Below, piece by piece: positions 8,962 through 18,055 of a stretch of DNA of 64,000 nucleotides. The number at the start of each line of letters is the position of its first letter. Positions within the stretch are counted from its first letter, which is position 1. Position numbers and translations under genes: made by a program. Source of the stretch: Catenulispora acidiphila DSM 44928 (GTDB lineage Bacteria; Actinomycetota; Actinomycetes; Streptomycetales; Catenulisporaceae); NCBI RefSeq assembly GCF_000024025.1, contig NC_013131.1, forward strand, positions 3,410,001-3,474,000, read 5' to 3'. The notes under the pieces were generated by a model, which was not told the DNA's origin, did no database searches, and saw only the letters and a list, made by a program, of their open reading frames with translations.

Positions 8962-9287
8962 ACGCCTCGCCCACAGCCGACGACCCCGTGGAGGTGCCGG
9001 TGGGAACCGCCGTTCCGATCACCGCGAAGAGCTTCGAGACCCTGTTCGGCGAGCTCACCGCCAAGGCCGAACGCGCCGAGGAGGGCTCCCGCACCGTGGA
9101 GCTCCTCGGCCTCGGCGTGCACGCCATCGGCAAGAAGATCGTCGAGGAGGCCGCCGAGGTCTGGATGGCCGCCGAGTACGAGGACGGCGACCGCACCGCC
9201 GAGGAGATCTCGCAGCTCCTGTACCACGTGCAGGTGCTGATGCTGGCGCGCGATCTGAAGCTTGAGGACGTGTACAAGCATCTGTGA
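8958..9287 (+). CDS. hisE: Phosphoribosyl-ATP pyrophosphatase
   Basis: A 109-residue all-alpha NTP pyrophosphohydrolase of the second step of histidine biosynthesis (PR-ATP to PR-AMP). Motifs: [35 protein letters not shown] with the EExxE metal ligands, and [15 protein letters not shown]. The first 20 residues ([15 protein letters not shown]...) are an unusual extra lead; an internal start would shorten it, but GTG 8958 overlaps the ribH stop and is the natural coupled start. In many actinobacteria hisG follows directly; here a 2.7-kb reverse-strand gene intervenes. Confidence 0.94.
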   Translation: MNASPTADDPVEVPVGTAVPITAKSFETLFGELTAKAERAEEGSRTVELLGLGVHAIGKKIVEEAAEVWMAAEYEDGDRTAEEISQLLYHVQVLMLARDLKLEDVYKHL

Positions 9288-9300
9288 GCCGTGGAGTGCG

Positions 9301-9335
9301 AGTCAGGGTCCCGCGATGTTCGCGGGGCCCTGACT
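9301..9335 (+). terminator. Hairpin terminator after hisE
   Basis: Two 15-base arms, AGTCAGGGTCCCGCG (9301-9315) and CGCGGGGCCCTGACT (9321-9335), pair fully with one G-U and a 5-base loop; TGTGTTATT follows. It sits between the convergent hisE and surface-protein genes and could serve both strands. Confidence 0.85.
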
Positions 9336-9350
9336 TGTGTTATTGGGTGA

Positions 9351-12041
9351 TTACTGGATTTTGGCGGAGATCTCGTTCGCGATCGTAGCCTCGACGCCGT
9401 CACTCACCGCCTGGTTACCGCCGAACAGGGTGACACTTCGGAGTGTGCTGTACTCCTCGATGAGCACCCCTCGGACCGCACTGGAGAGCACGGCCGGATC
9501 GGTGATCAGCAACGGCATGCCCGCGTTGGCGGCGTACGCGCCGCCGGTCAGCGCGTCCGGGAAGGCCTTGCCGGAGGCCACGCCGATGGCGAACGTCGTG
9601 TGGCCCGCGATCCGCATCACGGCGTTCGCGACCGCGGCGGCGGTGTCGTAGCGGGTCGCACCGGCCAGGGAGTGGCTGACGGTCCGGCCGGTGGTGGAGA
9701 TCTTCGCGACGGCCCGTTGCGCGGCTCCGCCGACCGGGTCGATGTCCTGATGCGACCGCACGAAGGGCGTGACCGCCGGGTCGAGCGCGTCACCCTTGGA
9801 CAGGATGATCGGTGCGTTCTCCACCGCGCCGAGCGGACCGGCCGCCAGCGCGTCCGGGAAGTCCAGACCGGTGGCGACGATGACGTGTGCCGTGCTGCCG
9901 AAGGCTCCGGCGACCGCCAGCGAGGTCCGGTAGCGGTCGGTGCCCTCGTAGCGGACCACCTGGTATCCGGCCTTGCGCAACGAGTCCTCGATGCCCGGCG
10001 CGATGGCGGAGGCGCCGCCGAGGATGTAGACGGTCTTCGATGTCGAAGGCCCTCCGGTGACCCGGTCTATCTCGGCGCGGGTGGCCGCGTCGAGGCTTCC
10101 CGGGCTGGTCAGGAGGAGCGGTCCGTGGACGTGCGCGGCCAGCGGGACGCCGCTGAGCGCGTCGGGCGCCTGGTCGCCGCGCGCGAGGACGACGGCGGAC
10201 GCGGTACCGGCCTTCCACTGGGCCTGCGAGACCAGGCGGGCCGTCGCGTAGCGGTCGGTGCCGCCGATCCGGTGGACGGTGGTCGGGATCGGAGTGGGCG
10301 GCTGGTACGGAACCGGGAGGGTGACGGTGAACTTCTGGACCACTGGCTGGGCCGTCGGCCAGCCGAGATTGTCGGTCGCGGAGAGGGTGACGGTGTAGGT
10401 ACCGGATGCGGCGTAGGTGTGCCGCAGTGTGTCGGTGGGAACGAGAACGCCGCCGGACGTCCAGGTCACGGTCGGTGTGTGGTCCCCGAAATCGATCGCG
10501 TACGAGCCTAGGTAGGGATCATCCTCGTTCGTAGTTTGGATCAGCGCGGTCACATCGCCGAGCGAGGGTCCGGACTGATCGACCTCCAACGACGGGGAGA
10601 ACACCCGCTTGGCGAGGGTGACGGTGAACGGCGTGGTGAACACTCTCCCGTGCGCATCCGTGACCGTGACAGTGCCGTTGTACGTCTTGTCCGCACCGTA
10701 GGTGTGACTCGGTGCTGTGCCCGCTTCGGGGTACGGCCGAGTGCCGGACTTGGTGCCGTCGCCGAAATCGACGTTGTAGCTGACGATGGGCCACCAGCTG
10801 CCGCCGTCGCCTTGGACGGCGACCGATACCGTCCGATAGTCCGAGGGCGTGCGCCCCGCGGTAGCCGTCACGGTCAGGGTCGGGGTGGCCTGCCGGGCGA
10901 GTTCGACGGCGCCTCGGTCGGCATAAGCGATCGGGCCGGTCCCGGTGTCGGCGACCGCGAGGTCGTCGGTCCGTACCGCGCCGTCGCGGTCGCGGGCGGG
11001 CATGTTCGGCGCCCCGGAGTCGGCGGAGTCGATCGCCGGCGAGCCCGGGGCGAGGTCCCAGCCCGACCGGTGGGCGGATCCGGCGGGCACCTGAATGGCG
11101 AATCCGGGGTCGACGGTCAGGTCGTGCGCGCCGTCGCCGGCCGCGTCGAGCGCCGGACCGTCCGCGAACGTCCGGCCCTGCCACGACACCGCGTCCGTTC
11201 CGGCGGCCGTGGTGAGGATGTTCGCATCGACGGTGGGCGGGGCGGCGGTGGTGTCGACGGTCAGGGCCGTCCCCAGGGTCGCACCGCAGGCGAGGGCGTT
11301 GCTGACGATGTTGTCGGCGATGTCCACGTCTGTGGAGGCGCCGAGGACGGAGATCCCGGCGCCGCAGTTCTCGTCGATGGTGTCCGAGACCACGTCGACG
11401 CCCGTCGAGTCGGCGAGGGCGATCCCGCCGGTGCTGCCGTTCACGATCGTGTCGCTGACCACCACCTGGGACGACTGCTGGACCAGCACCCCGGGGCCGG
11501 GATTGGCCTGGAGGACTCCGTCGGACAGGGTGACCCGGGTGGAGCCGGTCACCGAGATCGCCGGCATGGCCGGGTCCGGCGTGGTCGAGCCGTCCTGTGA
11601 GCGTGCCGCCCCGAAGGAGTTCACCGTGATATCCGTGGACGAGTCGATCCGGAGCGCCTCGCCGGTCTGGTACTGGTACCCCACCCCGTTCAGAGTGACA
11701 TGGTGCCGGCCGACGAGCGAGATACCGTACGCGCCGCCGACGACCCTCGTGCCCCGGCCCTCGATCGTGATGTCGGACTTGGTGATGTCGATGGCGCCGG
11801 ACACGTTCCCGGTGATCATGATTGTCGTCCCGCTGACGACGCTGCTGGAAGCGAGCGCGGCCGGAAGCGTGCAGTACGGCGTCGCTTCGCTTCCCGCGTC
11901 CGGCGCGGTGTCGCTGCACTCGAAGTTGTTGTCGAATACGTAGACGGCGTTCGCGACGGCCGCCCGCGCCGGCAGGTCGGTCACGGCCGTGGCCGTCAGC
12001 GTCGACATCGCGATCGCGGCCACGCGCCTGTACCTGGTCAC
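9351..12041 (-). CDS. Secreted surface protein: beta-helix, two PKD domains, three CWB2 repeats
   Basis: About 896 residues with a Sec signal peptide (VTRYRRVAAIAM... cut near PARA). Residues about 70-290 form a parallel beta-helix of the pectate-lyase/Ig-like repeat type (repeated VT-L/V-x-G, DITVNS, VVVSDTIVNGS). A spacer and two PKD-like domains (NVDFGDGT...HTYGADKTYNGTVTV; AIDFGDHTP...HTYAASGTYTVTLS) follow. The last 300 residues carry three cell-wall-binding type 2 repeats starting IGGTDRYATA, YEGTDRYRTS and LAGATRYDTA. Start GTG 12041 is preferred over GTG 12074 because GGGGG sits just upstream and the signal peptide begins there. A wall-anchored adhesin or polysaccharide-active protein is plausible; no catalytic residues can be assigned. 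It separates hisE from hisG. Confidence 0.88.
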   Translation of the reverse strand: MTRYRRVAAIAMSTLTATAVTDLPARAAVANAVYVFDNNFECSDTAPDAGSEATPYCTLPAALASSSVVSGTTIMITGNVSGAIDITKSDITIEGRGTRVVGGAYGISLVGRHHVTLNGVGYQYQTGEALRIDSSTDITVNSFGAARSQDGSTTPDPAMPAISVTGSTRVTLSDGVLQANPGPGVLVQQSSQVVVSDTIVNGSTGGIALADSTGVDVVSDTIDENCGAGISVLGASTDVDIADNIVSNALACGATLGTALTVDTTAAPPTVDANILTTAAGTDAVSWQGRTFADGPALDAAGDGAHDLTVDPGFAIQVPAGSAHRSGWDLAPGSPAIDSADSGAPNMPARDRDGAVRTDDLAVADTGTGPIAYADRGAVELARQATPTLTVTATAGRTPSDYRTVSVAVQGDGGSWWPIVSYNVDFGDGTKSGTRPYPEAGTAPSHTYGADKTYNGTVTVTDAHGRVFTTPFTVTLAKRVFSPSLEVDQSGPSLGDVTALIQTTNEDDPYLGSYAIDFGDHTPTVTWTSGGVLVPTDTLRHTYAASGTYTVTLSATDNLGWPTAQPVVQKFTVTLPVPYQPPTPIPTTVHRIGGTDRYATARLVSQAQWKAGTASAVVLARGDQAPDALSGVPLAAHVHGPLLLTSPGSLDAATRAEIDRVTGGPSTSKTVYILGGASAIAPGIEDSLRKAGYQVVRYEGTDRYRTSLAVAGAFGSTAHVIVATGLDFPDALAAGPLGAVENAPIILSKGDALDPAVTPFVRSHQDIDPVGGAAQRAVAKISTTGRTVSHSLAGATRYDTAAAVANAVMRIAGHTTFAIGVASGKAFPDALTGGAYAANAGMPLLITDPAVLSSAVRGVLIEEYSTLRSVTLFGGNQAVSDGVEATIANEISAKIQ

Positions 12042-12254
12042 TTCGTGCCCCCACTTATCAGGTTGTGTGATCACGGCGCGCGCCGCTGCGCGATCACATC
12101 AGAGCCGACGCATGGGCGTCAATGGCGTTCGTGGGGCGCGTGAGGCGGCTCGGCGTGTCATCCCACCGAGTGAACAACCCGGCGCCGCGCTCCGACCATG
12201 CTCGATACTGGCCAGTGGAGCACCGTCAACCACCGGTAACCGAAGGGTCACGCC

Positions 12255-13118
12255 ATGCTGCGCATCGCACTGCCGAACAAGGGATCGCTCTCGGAGGCGG
12301 CCACGGCGATGCTGCATGAGGCCGGGTATCGGCAGCGCAAGGATGGCAAGGAGTTGATGGTCGTTGATCCGGCCAACAATGCTGAGCTGTTCTATCTGCG
12401 GCCGCGGGACATCGCGACTTATGTCGGGTCGGGGCGGCTGGATGTCGGGATCACCGGGCGGGACCTGATGTTGGACTCCGGGGCTTCGGCTGAGCCGATC
12501 ATGGATTTGGGGTTCGCGCGGTCGACGTTCCGGTTCGCGGCGTTGCCGGCGACGGTGGAGCAGGTGGCCAAGGAGGCGGGGGTCGCCGGGCTTGCCGGGC
12601 TGCGGATCGCCTCGGCGTATCCGGGGGTGGTGCGCGAGTTCTTGGCCACGGCCGGGGTGTCGGCCGAAGTGGTGAAGTTGGACGGCGCGGTGGAGGTGTC
12701 GATCGCGCTGGGCGTCGCCGATGTGGTGGCCGACGTCGTGGAGACCGGGACCACGCTGCGGCACGCCGGGCTGGAGGTCTTCGGCGAGCCGATCCTGACC
12801 TCCGAGGCGCAGCTGATCCGGCGGATCGGCGCTGAGGAGAGCCCGGCGGTGGAGCAGTTCCTGCGGCGGCTCAAGGGCGTGATCACCGCGCGCGAGTACG
12901 TGCTGATGGATTACGACATCCGGGCCGAGAACGTCGACCGGGCGGTCCAGGTGACTCCCGGTATCGAATCGCCGACGGTGTCCCCGCTGCATGACAAGGG
13001 CTGGGTCGCTGTGCGCTCGATGGTCCAGCGCGGCGAGGCCCAGCGGATGATGGACGAGTTGTGGGATCTGGGTGCGAGGGGAATCCTCGTCACGGATATC
13101 CTCGCGTGTCGAGTTTAG
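12255..13118 (+). CDS. hisG: ATP phosphoribosyltransferase, long form
   Basis: A 287-residue enzyme that joins ATP and PRPP in the first, feedback-regulated step of histidine biosynthesis. It has MLRIALPNKGSLSEAA, the periplasmic-binding-like fold motifs VGSGRLDVGITGRDL, the PRPP loop DVVADVVETGTTLR, and a C-terminal ACT-like domain (about 210-285: ESPTVSPLHDKGWVAVRSMV) that binds histidine in long-form HisG. No HisZ partner is needed. Start ATG 12255 matches the family N-terminus. It is divergent from the surface-protein gene and 24 bases before the PH-domain gene, as in other actinobacteria. Confidence 0.97.
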   Translation: MLRIALPNKGSLSEAATAMLHEAGYRQRKDGKELMVVDPANNAELFYLRPRDIATYVGSGRLDVGITGRDLMLDSGASAEPIMDLGFARSTFRFAALPATVEQVAKEAGVAGLAGLRIASAYPGVVREFLATAGVSAEVVKLDGAVEVSIALGVADVVADVVETGTTLRHAGLEVFGEPILTSEAQLIRRIGAEESPAVEQFLRRLKGVITAREYVLMDYDIRAENVDRAVQVTPGIESPTVSPLHDKGWVAVRSMVQRGEAQRMMDELWDLGARGILVTDILACRV

Positions 13119-13142
13119 TTGTCAGGGTTCGGTGAGCCCGGG

Positions 13143-13688
13143 ATGGAACGGACCAGCGTGCAGGTGACGGACAATCACGATCACGACCGCCAGACCCCCG
13201 GCCCGCTGGACCCCTACAACCTCCCCGTCCCCGAACACGTCCCGCCGCTGCCGGTGACTTTCCGTCCGCAGCGCACGCGCATCGCCGTCGCGGCGGTGTC
13301 GACGGCGCTGATCGTGACGCTGGTCGTGGTGTCCCTGATACTGCCCGACACCGGCTCGACCGCCTGGTCGGTCCCGGAGCGGGTGGGCTTCGCCGCGATC
13401 GGCCCGCTGATCTCGGCCGGGCTGTACCTGCTGGCCCGCCCCAAGATCGTCGCCGACGAGACCGGCCTGACGGTCGTTAACACCGTCCGGACGCAGCATC
13501 TGGAGTGGGCGCAGATCGTCCGGGTGAACCTGCGCCCCGGCGACCCGTGGGTCCTGCTGGATCTGGACGACGGCGAGGTGCTGCCCGCGATGGGGATCCA
13601 GGCTTCGGGCGGGAAGGCATCACGCCGGGCGGCGGGGGAGCTGCGGGCGCTGGTCGACGAGCACACGCGGACCGAGCGGGACGACTGA
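13143..13688 (+). CDS. PH-domain membrane protein downstream of hisG
   Basis: About 181 residues. An N-terminal cytosolic Pro-rich segment is followed by two transmembrane helices (AVAAVSTALIVTLVVVSLIL and GFAAIGPLISAGLYLLA) and a small bacterial PH-like domain (about 110-175: KIVADETGLTVVNTVRTQHL, then EWAQIVRVNLRPGDPWVLLD). Genes of this class commonly sit after hisG in actinobacteria; their job is unknown. ATG 13143 is a conservative start; an in-frame TTG directly after the hisG stop would add 8 residues, and GTGs at 13158 and 13164 are alternatives. It converges with the LysE gene, stop codons six bases apart. Confidence 0.8.
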   Translation: MERTSVQVTDNHDHDRQTPGPLDPYNLPVPEHVPPLPVTFRPQRTRIAVAAVSTALIVTLVVVSLILPDTGSTAWSVPERVGFAAIGPLISAGLYLLARPKIVADETGLTVVNTVRTQHLEWAQIVRVNLRPGDPWVLLDLDDGEVLPAMGIQASGGKASRRAAGELRALVDEHTRTERDD

Positions 13689-13694
13689 CGACCG

Positions 13695-14369
13695 CTAAGC
13701 CGCACCCAGCGAAGCCGTCGCCAGCTTCAGCGCGAACCCCAGGAACAGCGACCCGATCCCGCCGGTCATCGACGCCGCCAGCCGCTTGCGCCGGCGGAAC
13801 GCGGTCGCGAGGCGGTGCCCGGTGAAGATCAGGACGCTCAGATACCCCGCCGAGAACAGCATCACTATCGTCGACAGCAGCGCGAACGCCTCGGTCGGGT
13901 GTGCCGCGTGCGGGCTCACGAACTGGGTCAGGAACGCCAGGTCGAACAGGATCGCCTTCGGGTTCAGCAGGCTGACCACCAGCGCGCGCCGGAACGGGCG
14001 CTCGGCGGCCTCGACCGCCTCGGCCATCGCGGCGGCGTCGGTGTCGGACACCGGTGCGGCGGCGCGCCGGCGCCAAGCCTTCACCGCCGCGCGCAGCATG
14101 CCGAAGCCGAGCCAGGCCAGGTAGCCGGCGCCGAGGAACTTCACCACGTCGAAGGTCGCCGGCGAGCGCTTCAGCATCGACGCCGCGCCGGCGGCGGTCA
14201 GCGTCAGCAGCACAGCGTCGCCGAGGAACACGCCGGACGCGGCGCGGTAGCCGGTGCGGACGCCCTTGCGTGCGCCGACCGTCAGCACGTACAGCGAGTT
14301 CGGACCCGGCAGGAGCACGATCAGCAGCGCGCCGAGCACGAAGGTCGGCAGATCAACAGTCCCGAGCAT
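13695..14369 (-). CDS. LysE/RhtB family amino-acid exporter
   Basis: A 224-residue inner-membrane protein with six hydrophobic segments and the family hallmark LLPGPNSLYVLTVGARKG, giving the conserved GP and a G-x-R-x-G loop. Substrate range in the family covers basic and neutral amino acids (LysE, RhtB, LeuE); the 'PNSLYVLTVGARKG' form is closest to LeuE-type leucine exporters. The loop between TM3 and TM4 is charged and Ala-rich (KAWRRRAAAPVSDTDAAAMA). No LysG-type regulator lies beside it. The family is clear; the specific substrate is a guess. Confidence 0.88.
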   Translation of the reverse strand: MLGTVDLPTFVLGALLIVLLPGPNSLYVLTVGARKGVRTGYRAASGVFLGDAVLLTLTAAGAASMLKRSPATFDVVKFLGAGYLAWLGFGMLRAAVKAWRRRAAAPVSDTDAAAMAEAVEAAERPFRRALVVSLLNPKAILFDLAFLTQFVSPHAAHPTEAFALLSTIVMLFSAGYLSVLIFTGHRLATAFRRRKRLAASMTGGIGSLFLGFALKLATASLGAA

Positions 14370-14459
14370 CCGGTGAGTTTGTCATACCGCACCCCCGAAA
14401 CGCGCACCGGTTTCACCGCTCGACATCGCACCAAACAGCGCGCGCCGGCCAGACCCCGC

Positions 14460-16292
14460 TCACCGCTTGTAGTCGGCGAACGGATCCTGCCCCGGAGCCT
14501 CCCCGCCGTCCTCGGGATGCTCCGCCGCGTGCTCCTCGCGCAGCACGCGCCGCAGCACCTTCCCGATCATGTTGCGGGGCAGGTCGTCGCGGAAGGAGAT
14601 GAGCTTGGGCACCTTGTAGGGCGCCAGGTGCTGGTGCGCGAAGACGTCCAGCTCCTCGGCGGAGGCGGACATCCCCTCGGCGAGCTGGATCACCGCCTTC
14701 ACCGTCTCCCCGCGGTAGGGGTCCGGCACGCCGATCACCGCCGCGTCGTAGACCGCCGGGTGTTCGCGCAGGACGTCCTCGATCTCGGAGGGATAGATGG
14801 AGAAGCCGGAGGCGATGACCACGTCGCGCTTGCGGTCGATCAGGGTCACGTAGCCGTCCGGCGACATCACCCCGATGTCGCCGGTGTACAGCCAGCCGTT
14901 GCGCAGCGTGAGCTTGGTCTCGTCCTCCTGGTTCCAGTAGCCCTGGAACAGCTGAGGTCCGAACACCACCAGCTCCCCGGCCGTGCCGATCGGCAGCACG
15001 CGGTCCTGGCGGAACTCGTCGACGATCTTCACGTGCGTGTTCGGCAGCGGCAGCCCGATCGTGCCGGGCCGGGAGTTGGCGTTCAGCGGGTTGGCCAGCG
15101 TCACCGGGGAGGACTCGGTCATGCCGTAGCCCTCGGCGAGGCGTCCGCCGGTGGCCTTCTGAAAGGCGTCGATGGTGTCCACCGGCAGGCGCATGGCGCC
15201 GGAGATGCAGGTGCGGATGGAGCGCAGATCGTATTTACCGATCTTGGGATGCTCCAGCAGCTTGGAGTAGATCGGCGGCACGCCCGGGAACACCGTGGGC
15301 CGCTCGTGCTTCACCGCGTCCAGCACCAGCTCCGGGTCGAACGTCGGCAGCAGGACCAGCGTCCCGGCCAGCAGCACGCCGGTGACCACGCACAGCATCA
15401 GGCCATAGACGTGGAACAGCGGCAGCACGCACAGCACCGACTCCCGCCCCACCTTGGCGTTCTGGTCCCAGGCCTGCACCTGGTGCGCGTTGGCGACCAG
15501 GTTGCGGTGGGTGAGCATGGCGCCCTTCGGGCGGCCGGTGGTGCCTCCGGTGTACTGGAGCACCGCCAGGTCCAGGGCCGGGTCCACCATCACCTGCTCG
15601 ACCGGGCCAGGCGAGGAATCCATCAGCTCCGTGTACGGCACGGCGCGCGCCCCCGGCGGCAGCGGCGTGATCAGCCGCTCGCGCTTCTCCCGGGCCGCGC
15701 CGAGCGGCAGGTCGAGCAGCCTGCGCTTGAACGAGGGCAGGAAGTCGGCCAGGCAGACCGAGATCACCTGCTCCACCGCGGTCCCCGGCCGCGCGGCGTC
15801 CAGGGTGGCGTAGGCGCCGTCGAAGACGATCGCCACCTTCGCGCCGGAGTCGGTGAGCTGGTGCCGCAATTCGGAGTCGGTATAGAGGGGGTTGCACGCG
15901 ACCATCACCGCGCCGAGGCGGGTGATGGCGAAGAACGCCGTGACCGCCGCCGGGCAGTTCGGCAACACCAGCGCGACCCGATCGCCCTTGCGGACACCGA
16001 GTTCACGCAGCGCCCCGGCGAGCCGGTCGACGTCCTGCCGCAATTGCTTGTAACTGGTCTTGCGGCCGAAGAACACCAAAGCGGTCCGGTCCGGGAAAGT
16101 GTCGGCCGCGTTGTCTAAGAGCCAGGTCACAGGAACGTCGGGAACCGTGATGTCGGTAGGCACGCCTGCTGCGTAGAACCGCAGCCAAGGCCGCTCCGCA
16201 TAGGGATCGGGCATGGCGGTAGACGGTTCGGACTGGCTCACAAGCGGAGTCAAACATGTATCGAGGGGGTTGTCAGTAGGGGCTTTGGACAC
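14460..16292 (-). CDS. Long-chain fatty-acid--CoA ligase (FadD)
   Basis: Up to 610 residues, ANL superfamily. Motifs: QYTGGTTGRPKGAMLTHRN (P-loop), YGMTESSPVT (adenine), GWLYTGDIGVM, DRKRDVVIASGFSIYPSEIE (FACS motif), and the C-terminal lysine in NMIGKVLRR. The FACS motif with GFSIYPSEIE is typical of bacterial FadD for long chains. The first 26 residues after GTG 16292 look non-conserved; ATG 16214 (MPDPYAERPWLRFYA) matches the usual N-terminus and may be the true start. It is a stand-alone gene on the reverse strand next to the LysE exporter. Confidence 0.92.
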   Translation of the reverse strand: MSKAPTDNPLDTCLTPLVSQSEPSTAMPDPYAERPWLRFYAAGVPTDITVPDVPVTWLLDNAADTFPDRTALVFFGRKTSYKQLRQDVDRLAGALRELGVRKGDRVALVLPNCPAAVTAFFAITRLGAVMVACNPLYTDSELRHQLTDSGAKVAIVFDGAYATLDAARPGTAVEQVISVCLADFLPSFKRRLLDLPLGAAREKRERLITPLPPGARAVPYTELMDSSPGPVEQVMVDPALDLAVLQYTGGTTGRPKGAMLTHRNLVANAHQVQAWDQNAKVGRESVLCVLPLFHVYGLMLCVVTGVLLAGTLVLLPTFDPELVLDAVKHERPTVFPGVPPIYSKLLEHPKIGKYDLRSIRTCISGAMRLPVDTIDAFQKATGGRLAEGYGMTESSPVTLANPLNANSRPGTIGLPLPNTHVKIVDEFRQDRVLPIGTAGELVVFGPQLFQGYWNQEDETKLTLRNGWLYTGDIGVMSPDGYVTLIDRKRDVVIASGFSIYPSEIEDVLREHPAVYDAAVIGVPDPYRGETVKAVIQLAEGMSASAEELDVFAHQHLAPYKVPKLISFRDDLPRNMIGKVLRRVLREEHAAEHPEDGGEAPGQDPFADYKR

Positions 16293-16427
16293 AAGATCGC
16301 AAAATCACACGCGCCATTAGGTCAGCGGCGCGTAAGCGTCTCCTTAACGGGCGGTGGTGGGTGGCGGGCGGGGGAAAATGGGTTCGAGTCTTCATGTGGT
16401 GTCCCCATGACCGCTACAGTCCGAAGA

Positions 16428-17447
16428 ATGCGCTACATCATCATCGGCGCCGGCGCGGTCGGCGGCAGCATCGGCGGTCGGCTGGCTGAAGCCGGGCGGG
16501 ACGTGGTCTTGGTCGCTCGCGGCGCGCACTTGGAGGCGTTGCAGCGCGACGGCCTTCGGCTGCTCACCCCGGACAGCGACCTGCGGCTGCCGGTCACCGC
16601 GGTGTCCGGGCCGCGGGAGCTCGGCGAGCTGCGCCGGGACGACGTGCTCATCTTGTGTGTGAAGTCGCAGGACACCGCGAACGTGCTGAACCAGTGGGCC
16701 CTGGCGCCGGTCGCCGGCGGCGGCACGGCGGCGGAGCTGCTGCCGGTGGTCTGCGCGCAGAACGGCGTCGAGAACGAGCGCACCGCGCTGCGCCTGTTCC
16801 AGAACGTGTACGGGCTCTGCGTCTGGCTGCCCTCGGTCCACCTGGAGCCGGGCGTGGTCGCCGCGAACTGCACGCCGCAGTCCGGCATCCTCACCGTCGG
16901 CCGCTACCCCGACGGCATCGACGACGTCATCAAGCAGATCGGCCACGACCTCGCCGAGAGCCGCTTCGACGCGCCGGTCGTCGACGACGTGATGCGCTGG
17001 AAGTACGGCAAGCTGCTGAACAACCTCGACAACGCCTTCGAGGCGGTCAGCGACCTGTCCTCCGACGAGGAACTGGCCGAGCGCCTCATCGAGACCGGGC
17101 GCGAGGAGGGCATACGAGCTCTGAACGCCGCCGGCATTCCCTTCGTCGGCGCCGCCGAGCGCCACGCCGTCCAGGGCGACCGCATGCGCTTCACCGAGAT
17201 CCCCGGCGCCCCGCGCGGCGGCGGCTCCAGCTGGCAGAGCCTGGCCCGCGGCACCGGCTCGATCGAGACGGACTACCTGTCCGGCGAGATCTCGCTGATC
17301 GGGCGCATGCGCGGGATCCCGACCCCGGTCAATGCCCTGATGCAGCGGCTCAGCGCGCGGTTCGCGGCCGAGGGGCGCGCTCCGGGGAGCCTGCCGATCG
17401 AGGAGTTGGCGCAGATGGTGCGCGACGTCCAGGATTCCGCGAACTGA
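16428..17447 (+). CDS. Ketopantoate reductase family protein (ApbA/PanE)
   Basis: About 339 residues. An N-terminal Rossmann NADPH site (MRYIIIGAGAVGGSIGGRLA) with VLVARG for the adenine phosphate, the CVKSQDT segment, the QNGVEN loop, and a helical C-terminal ApbA_C domain with the catalytic-lysine region WKYGKLLNNLDNA. The fold reduces 2-ketopantoate to pantoate, but actinomycetes hold many paralogues of unknown substrate and there are no pantothenate genes nearby. ATG 16428 begins exactly at the Rossmann strand; an in-frame ATG at 16407 would add seven residues. Confidence 0.82.
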   Translation: MRYIIIGAGAVGGSIGGRLAEAGRDVVLVARGAHLEALQRDGLRLLTPDSDLRLPVTAVSGPRELGELRRDDVLILCVKSQDTANVLNQWALAPVAGGGTAAELLPVVCAQNGVENERTALRLFQNVYGLCVWLPSVHLEPGVVAANCTPQSGILTVGRYPDGIDDVIKQIGHDLAESRFDAPVVDDVMRWKYGKLLNNLDNAFEAVSDLSSDEELAERLIETGREEGIRALNAAGIPFVGAAERHAVQGDRMRFTEIPGAPRGGGSSWQSLARGTGSIETDYLSGEISLIGRMRGIPTPVNALMQRLSARFAAEGRAPGSLPIEELAQMVRDVQDSAN

Positions 17448-17521
17448 TCTGACCGGCTGACGCAACCTTTCGCGTCTCCCGTCAATCATGTGTCTCGATC
17501 GACGGGAATCGGGAGGGCGTC

Positions 17522-18055
17522 ATGGACGGGCAAGCGCGGCTGGAGGAGTTCGCCGACTACGCGGCGGCTCGGCAAAGCCACCTGAAACGCACGGCGTTCC
17601 TGCTGTGCGGGGACTGGCACGAGGCGCAGGACCTCACCCAGACCGCGCTGCTCAACCTGTGCAAGGCCTGGCCTCGCGCCAAGCGGGCGGACTCCATCGA
17701 CGCCTATGCGCAGAAGACGCTCATCAACGCCTATCTCGGCGGCCGGCGCAAGCGGATCCGGGAGCGCGAGGTCCACGCCGCGGTCGCGGTGACGGCCACG
17801 CCGTTCGCCCGCGAGGACCAGCCCGACCTGCGGCTGGCGCTGCTGGCCGCGCTGGCGGAGCTGCCGCCGCGCGGCCGGGCCGTGGTGGTCCTGCGGTTCT
17901 GGGCGGACTTCAGCATCGAGGCCACCGCCGCCGCGCTCGAATGCTCGACCGGGAACGTGAAAAGCCACTCCTCGCGCGCCCTGGTCCGCCTGCGGGAGCT
18001 GCTCGGGGATTCCCTCGCCGACTTCGAGTACTCACGGGAGGGCGGACAGCGATGA
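17522..18055 (+). CDS. SigE-family ECF RNA polymerase sigma factor
   Basis: A 177-residue ECF sigma factor with region 2 (SHLKRTAFLLCGDWHEAQDL then TQTALLNLCKAWPRA) and region 4 (LAALAELPPRGRAVVVLRFW followed by ADFSIEATAAALECSTGNVK). The pattern AFLLCGD-x-HEAQDLTQ is the hallmark of the abundant actinobacterial SigE-like group. ATG 17522 has GGGAGGG a few bases upstream. Its stop overlaps the start of the next gene (ATGA), and that gene codes for a one-pass membrane protein, the usual arrangement of sigma factor and membrane partner. The stimulus is unknown. Confidence 0.92.
   Translation: MDGQARLEEFADYAAARQSHLKRTAFLLCGDWHEAQDLTQTALLNLCKAWPRAKRADSIDAYAQKTLINAYLGGRRKRIREREVHAAVAVTATPFAREDQPDLRLALLAALAELPPRGRAVVVLRFWADFSIEATAAALECSTGNVKSHSSRALVRLRELLGDSLADFEYSREGGQR

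Noticed and set aside
9351-12041. Mobile-element cargo gene between hisE and hisG
   Set aside because: No transposase, inverted terminal repeats or target duplications are seen at the gene borders; insertion by recombination remains only an inference from synteny.
13815-16118. Long forward open frame over the LysE and FadD genes
   Set aside because: Antisense shadow with no similarity; both reverse-strand genes have full motifs.
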